Source: Chara braunii (lineage: Eukaryota; Streptophyta; Charophyceae; Charales; Characeae). Taken from it: 22,351 nt of DNA. The translations under genes and the position numbers were made by a program. The notes below the pieces were generated by a model. That model saw only the letters and a list, made by a program, of their open reading frames with translations, did not search any database and was not told where the DNA came from. Positions 8,403 through 16,652 of this stretch are shown piece after piece. Every line of letters starts with the position of its first letter. Position 1 is the stretch's first letter. Location of the stretch: NCBI GenBank assembly GCA_003427395.1, contig BFEA01000011.1:4761393-4783743 (forward strand). Direction: 5' to 3'.

Positions 8403-8944
8403 CAGTCAAGGATAAAGTGTCTGGTGAGTTTTCAACCCAAAAATCATACGTCTCCTGAACGTCGCTATAATCGTGATCAAAGATTCTGTTAGGTCCTCCA
8501 TAGTTTACTGAGATAGACAAGTATTTACCACCCTGGTGATTCTTGAAAATGAGAGTCCTAGTGCCCTGATTTGATGCACCACAAAAAATAAAAACTGCAT
8601 ATCGGAAAAACTGTTTCACCCTTCTCCACGGACTCCATAGGTGGAGCCATAAGCAATGCCAAAGTGTTCGTTTTAACGGAAAATACTTGTTCATCTGTAT
8701 GTCCATCCAAATGCAGCTCCTTATTCGCTCCGCAGTCGCTTAAAAAGTTGCATCTAGCTGCATGGCCCTTTCCTAGGTCAACTTTCCTAGCTTTCTTCGA
8801 CAATCGCCGCCTCTTCTGTTCTCCAGAGGGCGCATTTGAAGGTGTTTGTAAAGGCAGGATAACATCCATGTCTGCCTCCCCAAGTCCATCTAGTCATCAT
8901 TAACTTTCATGTTGCTTTACGTGGGTTTGTCTTGCAAGCTGGTG

Positions 8945-9048
8945 TTTTTTTTTTTTTTTTTAACCATCCCCTGCTGTGCTAGCGGTGATGATAAGAGCAG
9001 GCATCGCTAGCACCCAGGGGCAGGCTCCATCTATTAGTGGGGAGCATC
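8945..9048 (-). mobile_element. SINE-like retroposon copy C, 5' truncated
   Basis: The minus strand reads GATGCTCCCCACTAATAGAT, GGAGCC, a hairpin, then poly(A) (T run 8945-8961). The hairpin core is GTGCTAGCGGTG at 8976-8987 against CATCGCTAGCAC at 9002-9013 (11 of 12 paired). Its sense loop contains CTGCTCTTATCA. The GCTGGACCC segment seen in copies A and B is absent, as expected from incomplete reverse transcription. No target duplication was found. Confidence 0.7.
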
Positions 9049-9180
9049 AAAATCGATCTGACTAGAACAAAGATGGAACTAGATGAATGAATTTCTGCTT
9101 TACCCAGGCCAGTCATTTTGACAATGACATCTCACGGCCGTTGCCCTTTTTTCGTTAAAAAAAAGCGAGAGGAGAGGGAG

Positions 9181-9216
<36 letters not shown>

Positions 9217-9220
9217 CACC

Positions 9221-9268
<48 letters not shown>

Positions 9269-9560
9269 AATCAATCAATCAATCCCTCAACGAGCCACCC
9301 ACCCAACCCTACTCTTTAACCTTCGCCGATCAGGGCAAGGCCGCAAGGAGCAACATGCAACCCCTTGATTGTGAGAGGTAGGTATGCTTGAACGGCTCCC
9401 CTGTATAGGCTTAGGAGTGGTGGCCGGTAGGTAGTAAACATGAATTTGAGGAAAGAATATAGCTTAGTTTTGAAAAAAAAAGGAAAACATTAGAAACTAC
9501 CGACGGGGGCTATCGGTCGAGGTGGGTTAAAGCGGCAGGATGCCCAAATAACTGGAAATG
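9049..9560. other. Intergenic with long poly-C runs
   Basis: No gene is supported. The plus strand has 31 C at 9181-9211 and 45 C at 9222-9266, followed by four tandem TCAA units. The proline-rich frame across this region is a product of the C runs. Confidence 0.7.
9181..9266. repeat. Two adjacent poly-C tracts
   Basis: 31 C, a ten-base interruption (TCTTTCACCT), then 45 C. The run lengths may be affected by sequencing or assembly. The complementary strand is poly-G. Confidence 0.85.
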
Positions 9561-9814
9561 CTAATAGACACGTATAAACCGAGGAAGATAGTATACGCCA
9601 AATATCCCTGAATGCTGACATGTATGTGCCCTTAAAACCTTTGCATTACGGGGGTGAGCGATTTCGCGTTTTGCTCCTCTGTGCACACGGCCCGGCTCGA
9701 ATCGATTCTGAGCCGGTTGGCCCCCAGCCGGGCTCGACAAATTTGCGGTATGCCCCCTCAGTAAGCCTCCTCCAAGTCCCAACTCTTCCTTCTCCTCCTC
9801 CATTCCTCTCATTA

Positions 9815-9825
9815 CCTCCCTCCCT

Positions 9826-9904
<79 letters not shown>
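9815..9904. repeat. CTCC then TC microsatellite
   Basis: About five CCCT units lead into an uninterrupted TC run of roughly 70 bases. Confidence 0.9.
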
Positions 9905-9907
<3 letters not shown>

Positions 9908-9994
9908 GCCTGCCAAACTCTCCCCCTCAGAATGTCAACTTGCCTGTTGAACCTTTAGTCTTTTTCTTATGTTGCTCTCTCTTTTTCTTATGTT

Positions 9995-10047
<53 letters not shown>

Positions 10048-10136
10048 GTGCCTGCCAAACTCTCCCCCTCAGAATGTCAACTTGCCTGTTCAACCTTTAG
10101 TCTTTTTCTTATGTTGCTCTCTCTTTTTCTTATGTT

Positions 10137-10170
<34 letters not shown>
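9905..10170. repeat. TC-rich minisatellite, two units of about 142 bp
   Basis: AGTGCCTGCCAAACTCTCCC starts at 9905 and again at 10047. Each unit carries AATGTCAACTTGCCTGTT, a twice-repeated TTTTTCTTATGTTGCTCTC and a closing TC run (about 9995-10044 and 10138-10169). A degenerate start of a third unit (CACCTGTTGAACC) follows at about 10180. The two units are almost identical. Confidence 0.85.
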
Positions 10171-10172
<2 letters not shown>

Positions 10173-10244
10173 GATGACTCACCTGTTGAACCAGGCCTAT
10201 AGTCCTCTTCATCCACTCAGCAGACTAGAATCCTGCGCTACATG

Positions 10245-10310
10245 GACAAGCATGGTAGCTCAGTGGGCTCTGTCATTGCAACAATGGGTTTGATTTTGCC
10301 CTAACCTTCC
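10245..10310 (+). repeat. tRNA-like module 1 (Pol III promoter-like)
   Basis: TGGTAGCTCAGTGGG near 10253 fits a tRNA A box, and GGGTTTGATTTT near 10286 fits a decayed B box about 35 bases later. It does not fold as an intact tRNA. Probably a tRNA-derived SINE head or tRNA fossil. Confidence 0.35.
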
Positions 10311-10390
10311 CCCATGAAAAGTCCGCTGTTGCTAGGTTGGCACCCCACGTACTTGTCCCCCAGCCTAGCGCAGTGCATAGGCAAGACCAG

Positions 10391-10468
10391 TTGATGTAGT
10401 AGCTCGGTGGGTTGAGCTCAGGTGTTGTCACGTAAGGAAGAGATCCAGGGTCTGATTCTGATGGGCCC
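10391..10468 (+). repeat. tRNA-like module 2 (Pol III promoter-like)
   Basis: GTAGTAGCTCGGTGGG has a complete D-stem (GCTC...GAGC). GGGTCTGATTCTGA, about 50 bases on, fits a B box with one or two changes. The acceptor stem is not evident, so it is not a functional tRNA gene. Together with module 1, about 145 bp upstream, it looks like a dimeric tRNA-derived SINE remnant. Confidence 0.4.
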
Positions 10469-10469
10469 A

Positions 10470-10975
10470 AGCTTTACACAGTACAAAGATGGCTGGGGTG
10501 CAGGCAGGGCCAAGTAGGCCTAGTAGAGTGGATGACCATTTAGTTGGTTACCTTGGGACATTGCTGGGAGGGAGCAGGCTCACAGGTCCGATGGGGAAGA
10601 GGAGCTTCCAACAGAGGGGCTTTTTGAGGTATTACAGACCGCCTTTCCAGTCGATCCTCTCTCAATGGGGTCTAAGGGGTTAGTTACTGCCTTGGGTGTG
10701 TATCCTCCCTCGCTGCAAGGGGACTTGGATCAAGAGCTTTTAAGGGGTTAGGTTGTGAACGGATTGTCTGCTTCCTCTACTGACAAAAAGACCAGACTAG
10801 GCCCTGATGATGATAAAGGTGTGGGAGCGGATGATTGTCGTGTATCTTTTGATTAAAACCGGAGCTACTCTGGGCAAAGACAAGAGACAAACTATAACAA
10901 CTGGAGGAGTCTAGTTGATGGCCAGAGTATAAGGATGGATGCTGGCCATATACCTACACTGATAATAGAGGCTAG
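10470..10975. other. Intergenic or old repeat, no supported gene
   Basis: A 64-codon frame at 10489-10683 has no recognised motif. Around 10890-10920 the words AACTGGAGGAGTCTAGTTGA resemble sequence flanking the LTR element, suggesting an old tandem-repeated or gag-like region. Confidence 0.35.
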
Positions 10976-11169
10976 AATACCCCTAATACATCACGAACTA
11001 CCAATAACTATGAGAACAACCAACAGTACAACTGCAACCGATTGGAGAGGGTTATAGTGAATGGCAAAGGTAGAGGGGCCAACGGTGGTCGTACATCTAG
11101 TGATGATAGGCTAGAACCTCTAGGTCATAACCAGAACAACAGCAGTACAACCACGGGCGACCGGAGAGG
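10976..11169 (+). pseudogene. Asn/Arg-rich open frame interrupted by the LTR element
   Basis: 64 codons are open without a stop. They contain NNYENNQQYN, RLERVIVNGKGRGANGG and HNQNNSSTTTGDRRG. The composition recalls the basic, Asn/Gly-rich tail of some plant Gag proteins, but no zinc knuckle is present. The LTR retrotransposon inserted at 11169. Reading across the site with one target duplication removed keeps the frame open for a further 19 codons beyond 17837. Identity as an old gag is inference. Confidence 0.3.
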
Positions 11170-12448
11170 TGTAATGAAACCTGCAGATTCTCAGTGGACT
11201 GTACATTAGGCTGAGGGCGAAGCCTGGGGCTTGCCTCGGTCTGGTCGCGTCGTAGGTTAGATTCGTGATTTTGTGTTTTCTGTGTTTTGTTGTCTGTGCT
11301 GTTGCTGTGTTTTTTTCTTAACGCATTGAAGTGCGATGACGTGCTGATTTCTGCTGCCGTGACTAACGGCGAGGTTGTACCCTGTTGCGTGTGCCTGTTG
11401 TGTTTTGCAGCGTGCTTTGTTGTGTGTGCGTGCAGAGTTTTGGGTCACACTGNNNNNNNNNNNNNNNNNNNNNNNNNNNNNNNNNNNNNNNNNNNNNNNN
11501 NNNNNNNNNNNNNNNNNNNNNNNNNNNNNNNNNNNNNNNNNNNNNNNNNNNNNNNNNNNNNNNNNNNNNNNNNNNNNNNNNNNNNNNAGGCCCAGTCTTC
11601 CCCGACGTCATAGAGGCCCTAAGGGCCTACAGTGGGTAGAGCCCGTAGCTGGGAAGGGCCTAGAGGCCCTAAGTCGAAACGGTACCGGTAGAGCAGTTTC
11701 GGTCCAGTATGTCTAGGGTAGAATCTAGAAATAGGACAGGCCGAGTAGGTTTAGGACTTTTGACAGTTCATTTCTCGCGAAGCAGAGTTAGAGAAGCTAA
11801 GAAAGTTGGTGGCGGTGACTGTCTGCAGGCGGCATCCTGAGACCTCGCCGTTGACAGCAGCCATAGCCGGCCCAGTCTGAGTCTGCCATAGCTGGGACAT
11901 CCTCAACGCATCTACCCCTGGGGTATCTGCGTCTGGCCGGGCTATATCGAGGCTCTACACTGTGTACTTGGTGGTGGCAGCCATAGCTGCCCGTTCCTTC
12001 GTCAGAGTTGTCCATCGGCACTGAAGACTTCATCGCAGGATCTGTTCTTCATCAGGGTGGTTGGCGCTGGCCTCTGGGAGGCCAATCTGATGTGGTGCTA
12101 CTAACTGGGTGTAGGATAGAGAGTGGGGTGTGAGTTCTAAGAGTGGCGAGATACTGGAACAAACTCTGTTACGATAATTGTTTGAGTGGCTTATCATCAG
12201 TATGGATTTCAATTGTGATCTTCGCAGGTTCTATCTTGTGATTGGTTGTTGGGAGTTGTGTCAAAGAGTGAGAAACACTGTGTGTTCTCTCCCCATCTGT
12301 GCATGATTGTCTTCCGCTGCTTATTTTCACCTGTGTGCAGTTTGGACTCCGTCTCCTCTCTCCCCTTCTCTTATGCATATATGGGCATGTGTGAGATTGT
12401 CTGTGTGTGAGTGGCGATAAAATTCGTCAGACAACCAAGTTCATAACA
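11170..12448 (+). repeat. 5' LTR (contains assembly gap)
   Basis: TG...CA ended. It aligns along its whole length with 16653-17833. It carries an N gap at 11453-11587. A conserved hairpin, AGGGCC-TAGA-GGCCCT, sits at 11655-11670. Near the 3' end, TTATGCATATATGG and GATAAAATTC are possible TATA or polyadenylation-like words, which is not proof. A 22-base segment around 12338 (CAGTTTGGACTCCG...) is absent from the other LTR. Confidence 0.9.
11453..11587. other. Assembly gap (135 N)
   Basis: The matching segment of the 3' LTR, between CACTG (ends 16935) and AGGCCCAG (starts 16985), is 49 bases. Either the gap length is arbitrary or this LTR holds about 86 extra bases. Confidence 0.95.
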
Positions 12449-12450
12449 GT

Positions 12451-12466
12451 TGGTATCGGAGCGAGA
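12451..12466 (+). other. Primer binding site, initiator-Met tRNA type
   Basis: TGGTATCGGAGC follows the LTR terminal CA after two bases. It matches the plant initiator-methionine tRNA 3' complement (TGGTATCAGAGC) at 11 of 12 positions. This is the usual minus-strand primer for plant Ty1 and Ty3 elements. Confidence 0.85.
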
Positions 12467-13986
12467 TTGGAATTGGAGCACTGAGGGTTGAGCGCACTGA
12501 GGCATCTTCTTCATCCCGACGATATACTGGCGAGAGTTTCATGGCGATTCATCTTCCCCAGTACCGAGTCAGCAGGGAAGAAGACTTTCAGCGGTGAATT
12601 CAAGTGTTTAGTGGCTGCACTGAACAAGCGCACTGAGCCTGTGGCAGGAAGTGGCGAGTACATTGCTAATTCGCCATAGCCAACCTTGAGGGTGATACAA
12701 CGAATTACCCCAGAGTGGCGAGTTACCCATGAGGACATCAGGGAACCCTGAGCGGCATCATCCCTGGGTGGCCCCGGATGAGATTGACATTTTGTATGAA
12801 TCTCCAGGAAAAATAACTCCATCTGGGGCTATTTTTAGCATCAGCGGCTACCTGGCACTGTGGCGAGATATTTTGGTGTTGGCGAATTGGGTGCCACAGA
12901 ACCAGATACAGGGTATCTGGAGTAAAGGGGTGCAGCGCTACAGGATCCTGAGGAGGATCAACAAATTTGAAGCAGTTCTGTGCGTGGGATTGTCAAGAAG
13001 AAGCTCTGGAGGAAATTGGCGAGATAAGGGTATCATCTGCCACAGCCAGATCTTCATCATCTCCTGCAAGATTCTTAGAAAGTGAGTCCATTCCATGCAC
13101 CTACCTGTATTGCAATCCAGATAGTAGTAGATTAGTGAAAGAAAATGGTCTATCTGTCTGCCAGTGATTGGATATGAGAATCGCAGACTGCATGACAGCC
13201 ACAACCATCTCTCCCCTACCTCTCTCTGCTCATATCTCATCCTCTGTTGACTCTTTCTGGTCCAAATTGGTTCAGTGACTGCTATACTGCATTGCGATTC
13301 TACTGGGCTGCTCAAACTGTGAATTCTGCACTGGAAAAGTAGTGATACTGTGAATTATAGTTTTGCGCTGAGTCTATTTTTTGCCTGTGCTATCTAGGGT
13401 CAGTCATAACTCTAATTCTGTCCGTCAGAATTCAGTTATGTCAGTCCCCAGTGAATCGCAAATTGAAAACAGTCAGTACTTTCAAATCGCAAATTTGGAT
13501 TTCGAGTATTTCACTGGATTCAGTGAAAACTGGAATTCGCCATACCCTAGGGTATGGCCGCCAGAGTCATCAGGATCTAAAAGTGAGTTTGAATCAGGAT
13601 ACAGGGTATCTGTCTGCATCGCTTGTTGTATTTGATCTCTCTATGTCTGTACTAACCATTTCTATCATTCCCACTGACTACTCTTGCTTTCTAGTGGACA
13701 CTGAAACTTCTAGTCAGTCTCTGGAAGACTAGTGGAGTGACTGTGTGACTTCCAATATGGTCCAGGGTCAGTAAAAGAAAATCGTGTGACTGATTTTGCT
13801 GGACTTACAGTCTACCTGACACCTGACCCCAGAGACACCCTTCTAACCCCAAGCCGTTGATTGCCTACTCACCCACCTACTCCAGTGTTGAGTGTTGCAG
13901 CGATTCCAGGGTATCTGCAGGAATCTGTGTATCGCTGCAATTCTTTCTGCTATTATTTTATTCTGGGTTTTATTTGAACTGGGAAA
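12467..13986 (+). other. Long untranslated leader of the LTR element
   Basis: About 1.5 kb with many stops in all frames and no protein motif. It is rich in recurring short words: TGGCGAG at 12528, 12652, 12716, 12861 and 13017; GGGTATCTG at 12911, 13614 and 13909. Such leaders usually carry dimerisation and packaging signals; that role is inferred here. Confidence 0.6.
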
Positions 13987-15609
13987 ATGTCCCAACAGGG
14001 GGATGAGCAGCAGCCACATGTGCAGGTTGTGGTGAAGGCAGAAGGTGAACAACCTTCTGCCTCCACTGCACCCCGTCCACCTCTGACTGCTACTCAAAGG
14101 CTGAAGAAGGAGGCAGAGGAACAACTAAAGATGCAACAGGCCAGAGTAGCTGAATTGGCACGGCAGGAGGCTGCTGAGCTAGAGGCTGCAACAGATCACT
14201 CCAGGAGAGAGTATCTGTTGCAGCAGCTAGACAAGTCTTTCGCTGATGATCGGTACTCCCAGGTCACCAAGCACATGGCTGAGATGTTCCTGTTGGAGCA
14301 CAAGATCACCAGCTCCCAGTTTACAAACTGGGATGATCGTTTTGTGCGGCTGGAGCGTCGGGTTGATGAGCTGTCAGCTCAGCAGTCCAAGATCCTGGAC
14401 TCTATCCAGGGCTTGTCTGCTCAGCTGGCAGCCGCCAAGCTGATTACTCCTCAGCTCCCTCTGCTGAAACCCAAAACCTCTCCTCCTCCTTCACCACCAC
14501 CTTCCCCTCCATCCCATGGGGGATCCGTACATTCTTCCCGGTCATCTACTCCTTCCCAAAAGGCCTCAGCAAAGGCCACCTATGCTGCTGTGACTGCAGC
14601 AAACAGATGTCCCAAGATCCCTGCTCCCAACAAGTTCAGGGGCGATGACCCCAAGACTGATGTTGGGGACTGGGCTGCTGGGACCATAGCCTACTTGAGG
14701 GGCTTTGTCTGTGCCAAACAGACCAAGGTGGCAACTGTGTTGGGGCTGCTGGAAGGGCCTACAATGAAGTGGGCCACCTCAACCTCCAGCAGTCTGCAAC
14801 AGTCCATCGAGGACTGGGCCTTTGGGTTGGGGGTAGACAAACTTCTGCAGGCCCTGGAGGACCGGTTTACAGATAAGGAGCAGGCCCGCAAGGCTGCTGA
14901 CAGGATTGCTCGCCTGGGACAGCAGCGGTACAGCGGCACCCTACAGGCCTTGTTTGCTGAGTTCGAGCAGCTCACCTCCACCCCTGGACTGGTCATGGCC
15001 CCTGATGATATGTTGACCAATTTTTGTAAGGCAGCGCCTGAGAAGTTTGTTGTTGCACTTTACAGCGCTGGGTACAAGGACTGGAGGTCCTTTGGTCGTG
15101 CAGCCCTGGAAATGGAGGCCAAGCTCCATGTCCAGACCCCATCCTCTCACAGGAGGAAAGGTGCCTTCCCTAGAGGCAACATAAGGGGAAAGGCAGCCTT
15201 TACGCATGCGGGGTCTGCCTCAGCCTCAGATACCGATTCCCAGCCTGATGTGCCTTCAGGGGGGACCGAATCTGCTGTTGAGACAAATGTTGCAGCAATA
15301 ATGACTCAGGCTGTTTTGGGAGCTCTGCAGTCGCAGAAAAAGTTGTCCACCAACACAGCCTCAGCCACTACCAAGGGGAAGGAAAAGGGACGTCGGCCTT
15401 CCTCTTCCCAGCGCCCTAACCTGCCTCGAGACGTCCGCATGCCAGCTGAACCTCTCAACCCCTCCACACTCCCCTGGCATGACCTCAAGATCCAGGAGAG
15501 AGTCTGGAGAAGAAGAAAGGAGAGAGGGGTTTGCCTGAGGTGTGAGGGCCAGCACTTCTTGAAGGACTGCCCTTACATGCCAGGCCCAGGTAGTCAGTCA
15601 AAAAACTGA
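13987..15609 (+). CDS. gag: Gag polyprotein of LTR retrotransposon
   Basis: Intact 540-residue ORF. Residues 30-70 and 115-150 are charged, heptad-like coiled-coil segments. Residues 155-178 are Pro/Ser-rich. Residues 206-385 resemble the Retrotrans_gag capsid domain, with KFRGDDPKTDVGDWAAG, LEGPTMKWATS, LLQALEDRF, ARLGQQRYSG and LFAEFEQLT. Residues 385-515 are a basic, low-complexity linker. A single zinc knuckle lies at 516-528 (C516, C519, H523, C528), spaced C-X2-C-X3-H-X4-C, one residue shorter than the usual X4. Gag packages element RNA into cytoplasmic virus-like particles. The ATG at 13987 starts the long frame with context AAAATGT. The ORF ends TCA AAA AAC TGA. An intact frame in a roughly 3%-diverged element hints at selection for gag function. 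Confidence 0.9.
   Translation: MSQQGDEQQPHVQVVVKAEGEQPSASTAPRPPLTATQRLKKEAEEQLKMQQARVAELARQEAAELEAATDHSRREYLLQQLDKSFADDRYSQVTKHMAEMFLLEHKITSSQFTNWDDRFVRLERRVDELSAQQSKILDSIQGLSAQLAAAKLITPQLPLLKPKTSPPPSPPPSPPSHGGSVHSSRSSTPSQKASAKATYAAVTAANRCPKIPAPNKFRGDDPKTDVGDWAAGTIAYLRGFVCAKQTKVATVLGLLEGPTMKWATSTSSSLQQSIEDWAFGLGVDKLLQALEDRFTDKEQARKAADRIARLGQQRYSGTLQALFAEFEQLTSTPGLVMAPDDMLTNFCKAAPEKFVVALYSAGYKDWRSFGRAALEMEAKLHVQTPSSHRRKGAFPRGNIRGKAAFTHAGSASASDTDSQPDVPSGGTESAVETNVAAIMTQAVLGALQSQKKLSTNTASATTKGKEKGRRPSSSQRPNLPRDVRMPAEPLNPSTLPWHDLKIQERVWRRRKERGVCLRCEGQHFLKDCPYMPGPGSQSKN
15600..15606 (+). promoter_or_regulatory. Candidate -1 ribosomal frameshift heptamer A AAA AAC
   Basis: In the gag frame the last codons are TCA AAA AAC TGA, so the heptamer has exactly the X XXY YYZ phasing and the stop follows at once. 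The -1 frame then runs only 20 codons to TAG at 15663. The +1 frame starting at 15608 stays open for 54 codons to 15772. No pol follows, so any signal may be a relic. Confidence 0.4.
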
Positions 15610-15772
15610 AACAAACCCTGGGACTGCACTTCCCCCTAGTGTTGCACCTTCATCTGCTCAGGTAGGTGAATCTGCAACTGTTTCAGTTGAGGCTGCGTGT
15701 GATGATGCATGTCCGGGGACTGCGCGGGCAGCATCCTTCGTTATAAGGATTCTGACCCGGATCAGGGATTAG
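15608..15772 (+). pseudogene. Short open frame after gag (+1 phase), possible pol stub
   Basis: It begins ETNPGTALPPSVAPSS and ends at a TAG (15770-15772), 54 sense codons. Composition (Ala, Ser, Thr, Pro, Val) continues that of the gag linker and could be the start of a former gag-pol connector. No protease DTG/DSG motif is present. May be chance. Confidence 0.3.
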
Positions 15773-16639
15773 AGGGGCATGAGGCTTAGATGATTGCTCC
15801 CTTTTCCTTCATCTGAAGGGACAAAAGGGAAACCAAATATGAACTCATCCTACCCTACCCTCGATCCATGAGAGAGGTGAAAACCACAACTCCTTTCACC
15901 TGTGTTGATTCACATTCTGGATCTTCACTGTCTCTCGTTCTTGTGGGGGTTGTAGTTGTCAGTATTTGTAGGCGCAAATTCTGGCGACACTCAATGTCCT
16001 GATCAGGGTTAGCTGAGAGTCAGCAATCTTCCCTCTTCCCGACATTGTGTAGTGAGAGCCATTGTCCCAGGCTTTCAACCTTCTACCCCGGGCTCCTTAT
16101 CTGTTTGATAAGTTGAGCACCAACAAATCTATTGTTGAAAGCCTGGATGATAATTAGTTATGTTTCTTGTGGTGAGATTACTTGTCCTACTCGTGACCTC
16201 TTACTGCAATCCTTCAGTTCTACTGACCGACTTGCATCCGGTTTACGTCTACTAAGGGGTACACACCCGGTCCGACGACTACAACCAGCAATTTTGAGTT
16301 TCCCTTCTACTGACATCCCAGTTTTTCATGGAGGTCAGGAGTATAGGATCTGTATTGCAGCAATAAGGTATCGTTCACGGATCTCAACTTTTCACAAGTG
16401 ATCGATTGCGTAATAGTCAAAAACCTGGTTATCCGTGATTCTTGATGCAATCGAGACCAACTGACACTTTGAGGTTGTCTCCTCCTGACCTTACTGCTAT
16501 AGCACAGGTCAGGGGCATAGGTTACCCCGTGAGTATCTCAGGTTTTCCTCGTGAGGCAAGAGTGTTATCTCCATAAATCCCTTCATCTGCTGGTTCATTA
16601 CCAGAAAGTGAAGTGTGGGCGCGGAGGTCCGCTCTCCCC
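15773..16639 (+). other. Non-coding 3' interior of the LTR element
   Basis: About 0.9 kb with no pol motifs. The longest frame (16132-16401, 89 codons) shows no family resemblance. A nested inverted repeat lies at 16067-16146. Confidence 0.6.
16067..16146 (+). repeat. Nested inverted repeat in the element's 3' region
   Basis: CCAGGCTTTCAAC (16067-16079) pairs perfectly with GTTGAAAGCCTGG (16134-16146). Between them is a second perfect hairpin, CTTATC-TGTTT-GATAAG (16096-16112). It could be an RNA structure in the genomic transcript. Confidence 0.6.
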
Positions 16640-16652
16640 GGGGGGGTAAGTA
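16640..16652 (+). other. Polypurine tract
   Basis: Seven G followed by TAAGTA lie directly before the TG of the 3' LTR. It would be the plus-strand priming site. Two pyrimidines interrupt its end. Confidence 0.65.

Larger units (their letters stand above)
3440..8890 (-). mobile_element. Decayed non-LTR retrotransposon (LINE) region
   Basis: Read on the minus strand from right to left, the order is an upstream ORF, an AP-type endonuclease, a reverse transcriptase with its thumb-like region, and C-terminal LINE sequence. This is the normal order for plant LINEs. Frames are broken by many stops and shifts. A second partial copy of the thumb region lies at 4448-4590, about 0.8 kb from the first (5263-5440). 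At least two insertions, or an insertion plus rearrangement, are therefore present. A SINE-like element is nested inside at 8235-8389. None of it can make a working polyprotein. Confidence 0.75.
8010..8890 (-). pseudogene. Upstream LINE ORF, broken and interrupted by a SINE
   Basis: Minus frames start near 8869 (MDVILPLQTPSNAPSGEQ, then a basic KRRRLSKKARK, NLS-like). They shift frame near 8600 and run to the SINE insertion at 8389. The reading resumes at 8222 with KLALFYAFFNARSLNTGQLK and ends at an A run on the plus strand (7994-8018). Position, just 5' of the endonuclease, fits an ORF1-type or N-terminal region of the LINE. No zinc knuckle or RRM was seen, so function is unknown. Confidence 0.4.

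Noticed and set aside
9118-9381. Proline-rich ORF
   Set aside because: Created by the two poly-C runs.
9620-10293. Ser-Leu repeat ORFs
   Set aside because: Translation of TC microsatellites in two frames; not a protein.
10391-10468. Functional tRNA gene
   Set aside because: D-stem and B box are present, but there is no pairing acceptor stem or convincing anticodon arm.
11640-11690. Possible hammerhead ribozyme (hairpin followed by GTCGAAAC)
   Set aside because: The GAAAC core is present, but the required CTGANGA strand is missing upstream, so the catalytic core cannot form.
15610-16652. Degenerate pol after gag
   Set aside because: Translations of the likely frames show no DTG/DSG protease, YxDD, RNase H or HHCC/DDE integrase motif. 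A hydrophobic Val-rich stretch near 15930 is too short and isolated to call.
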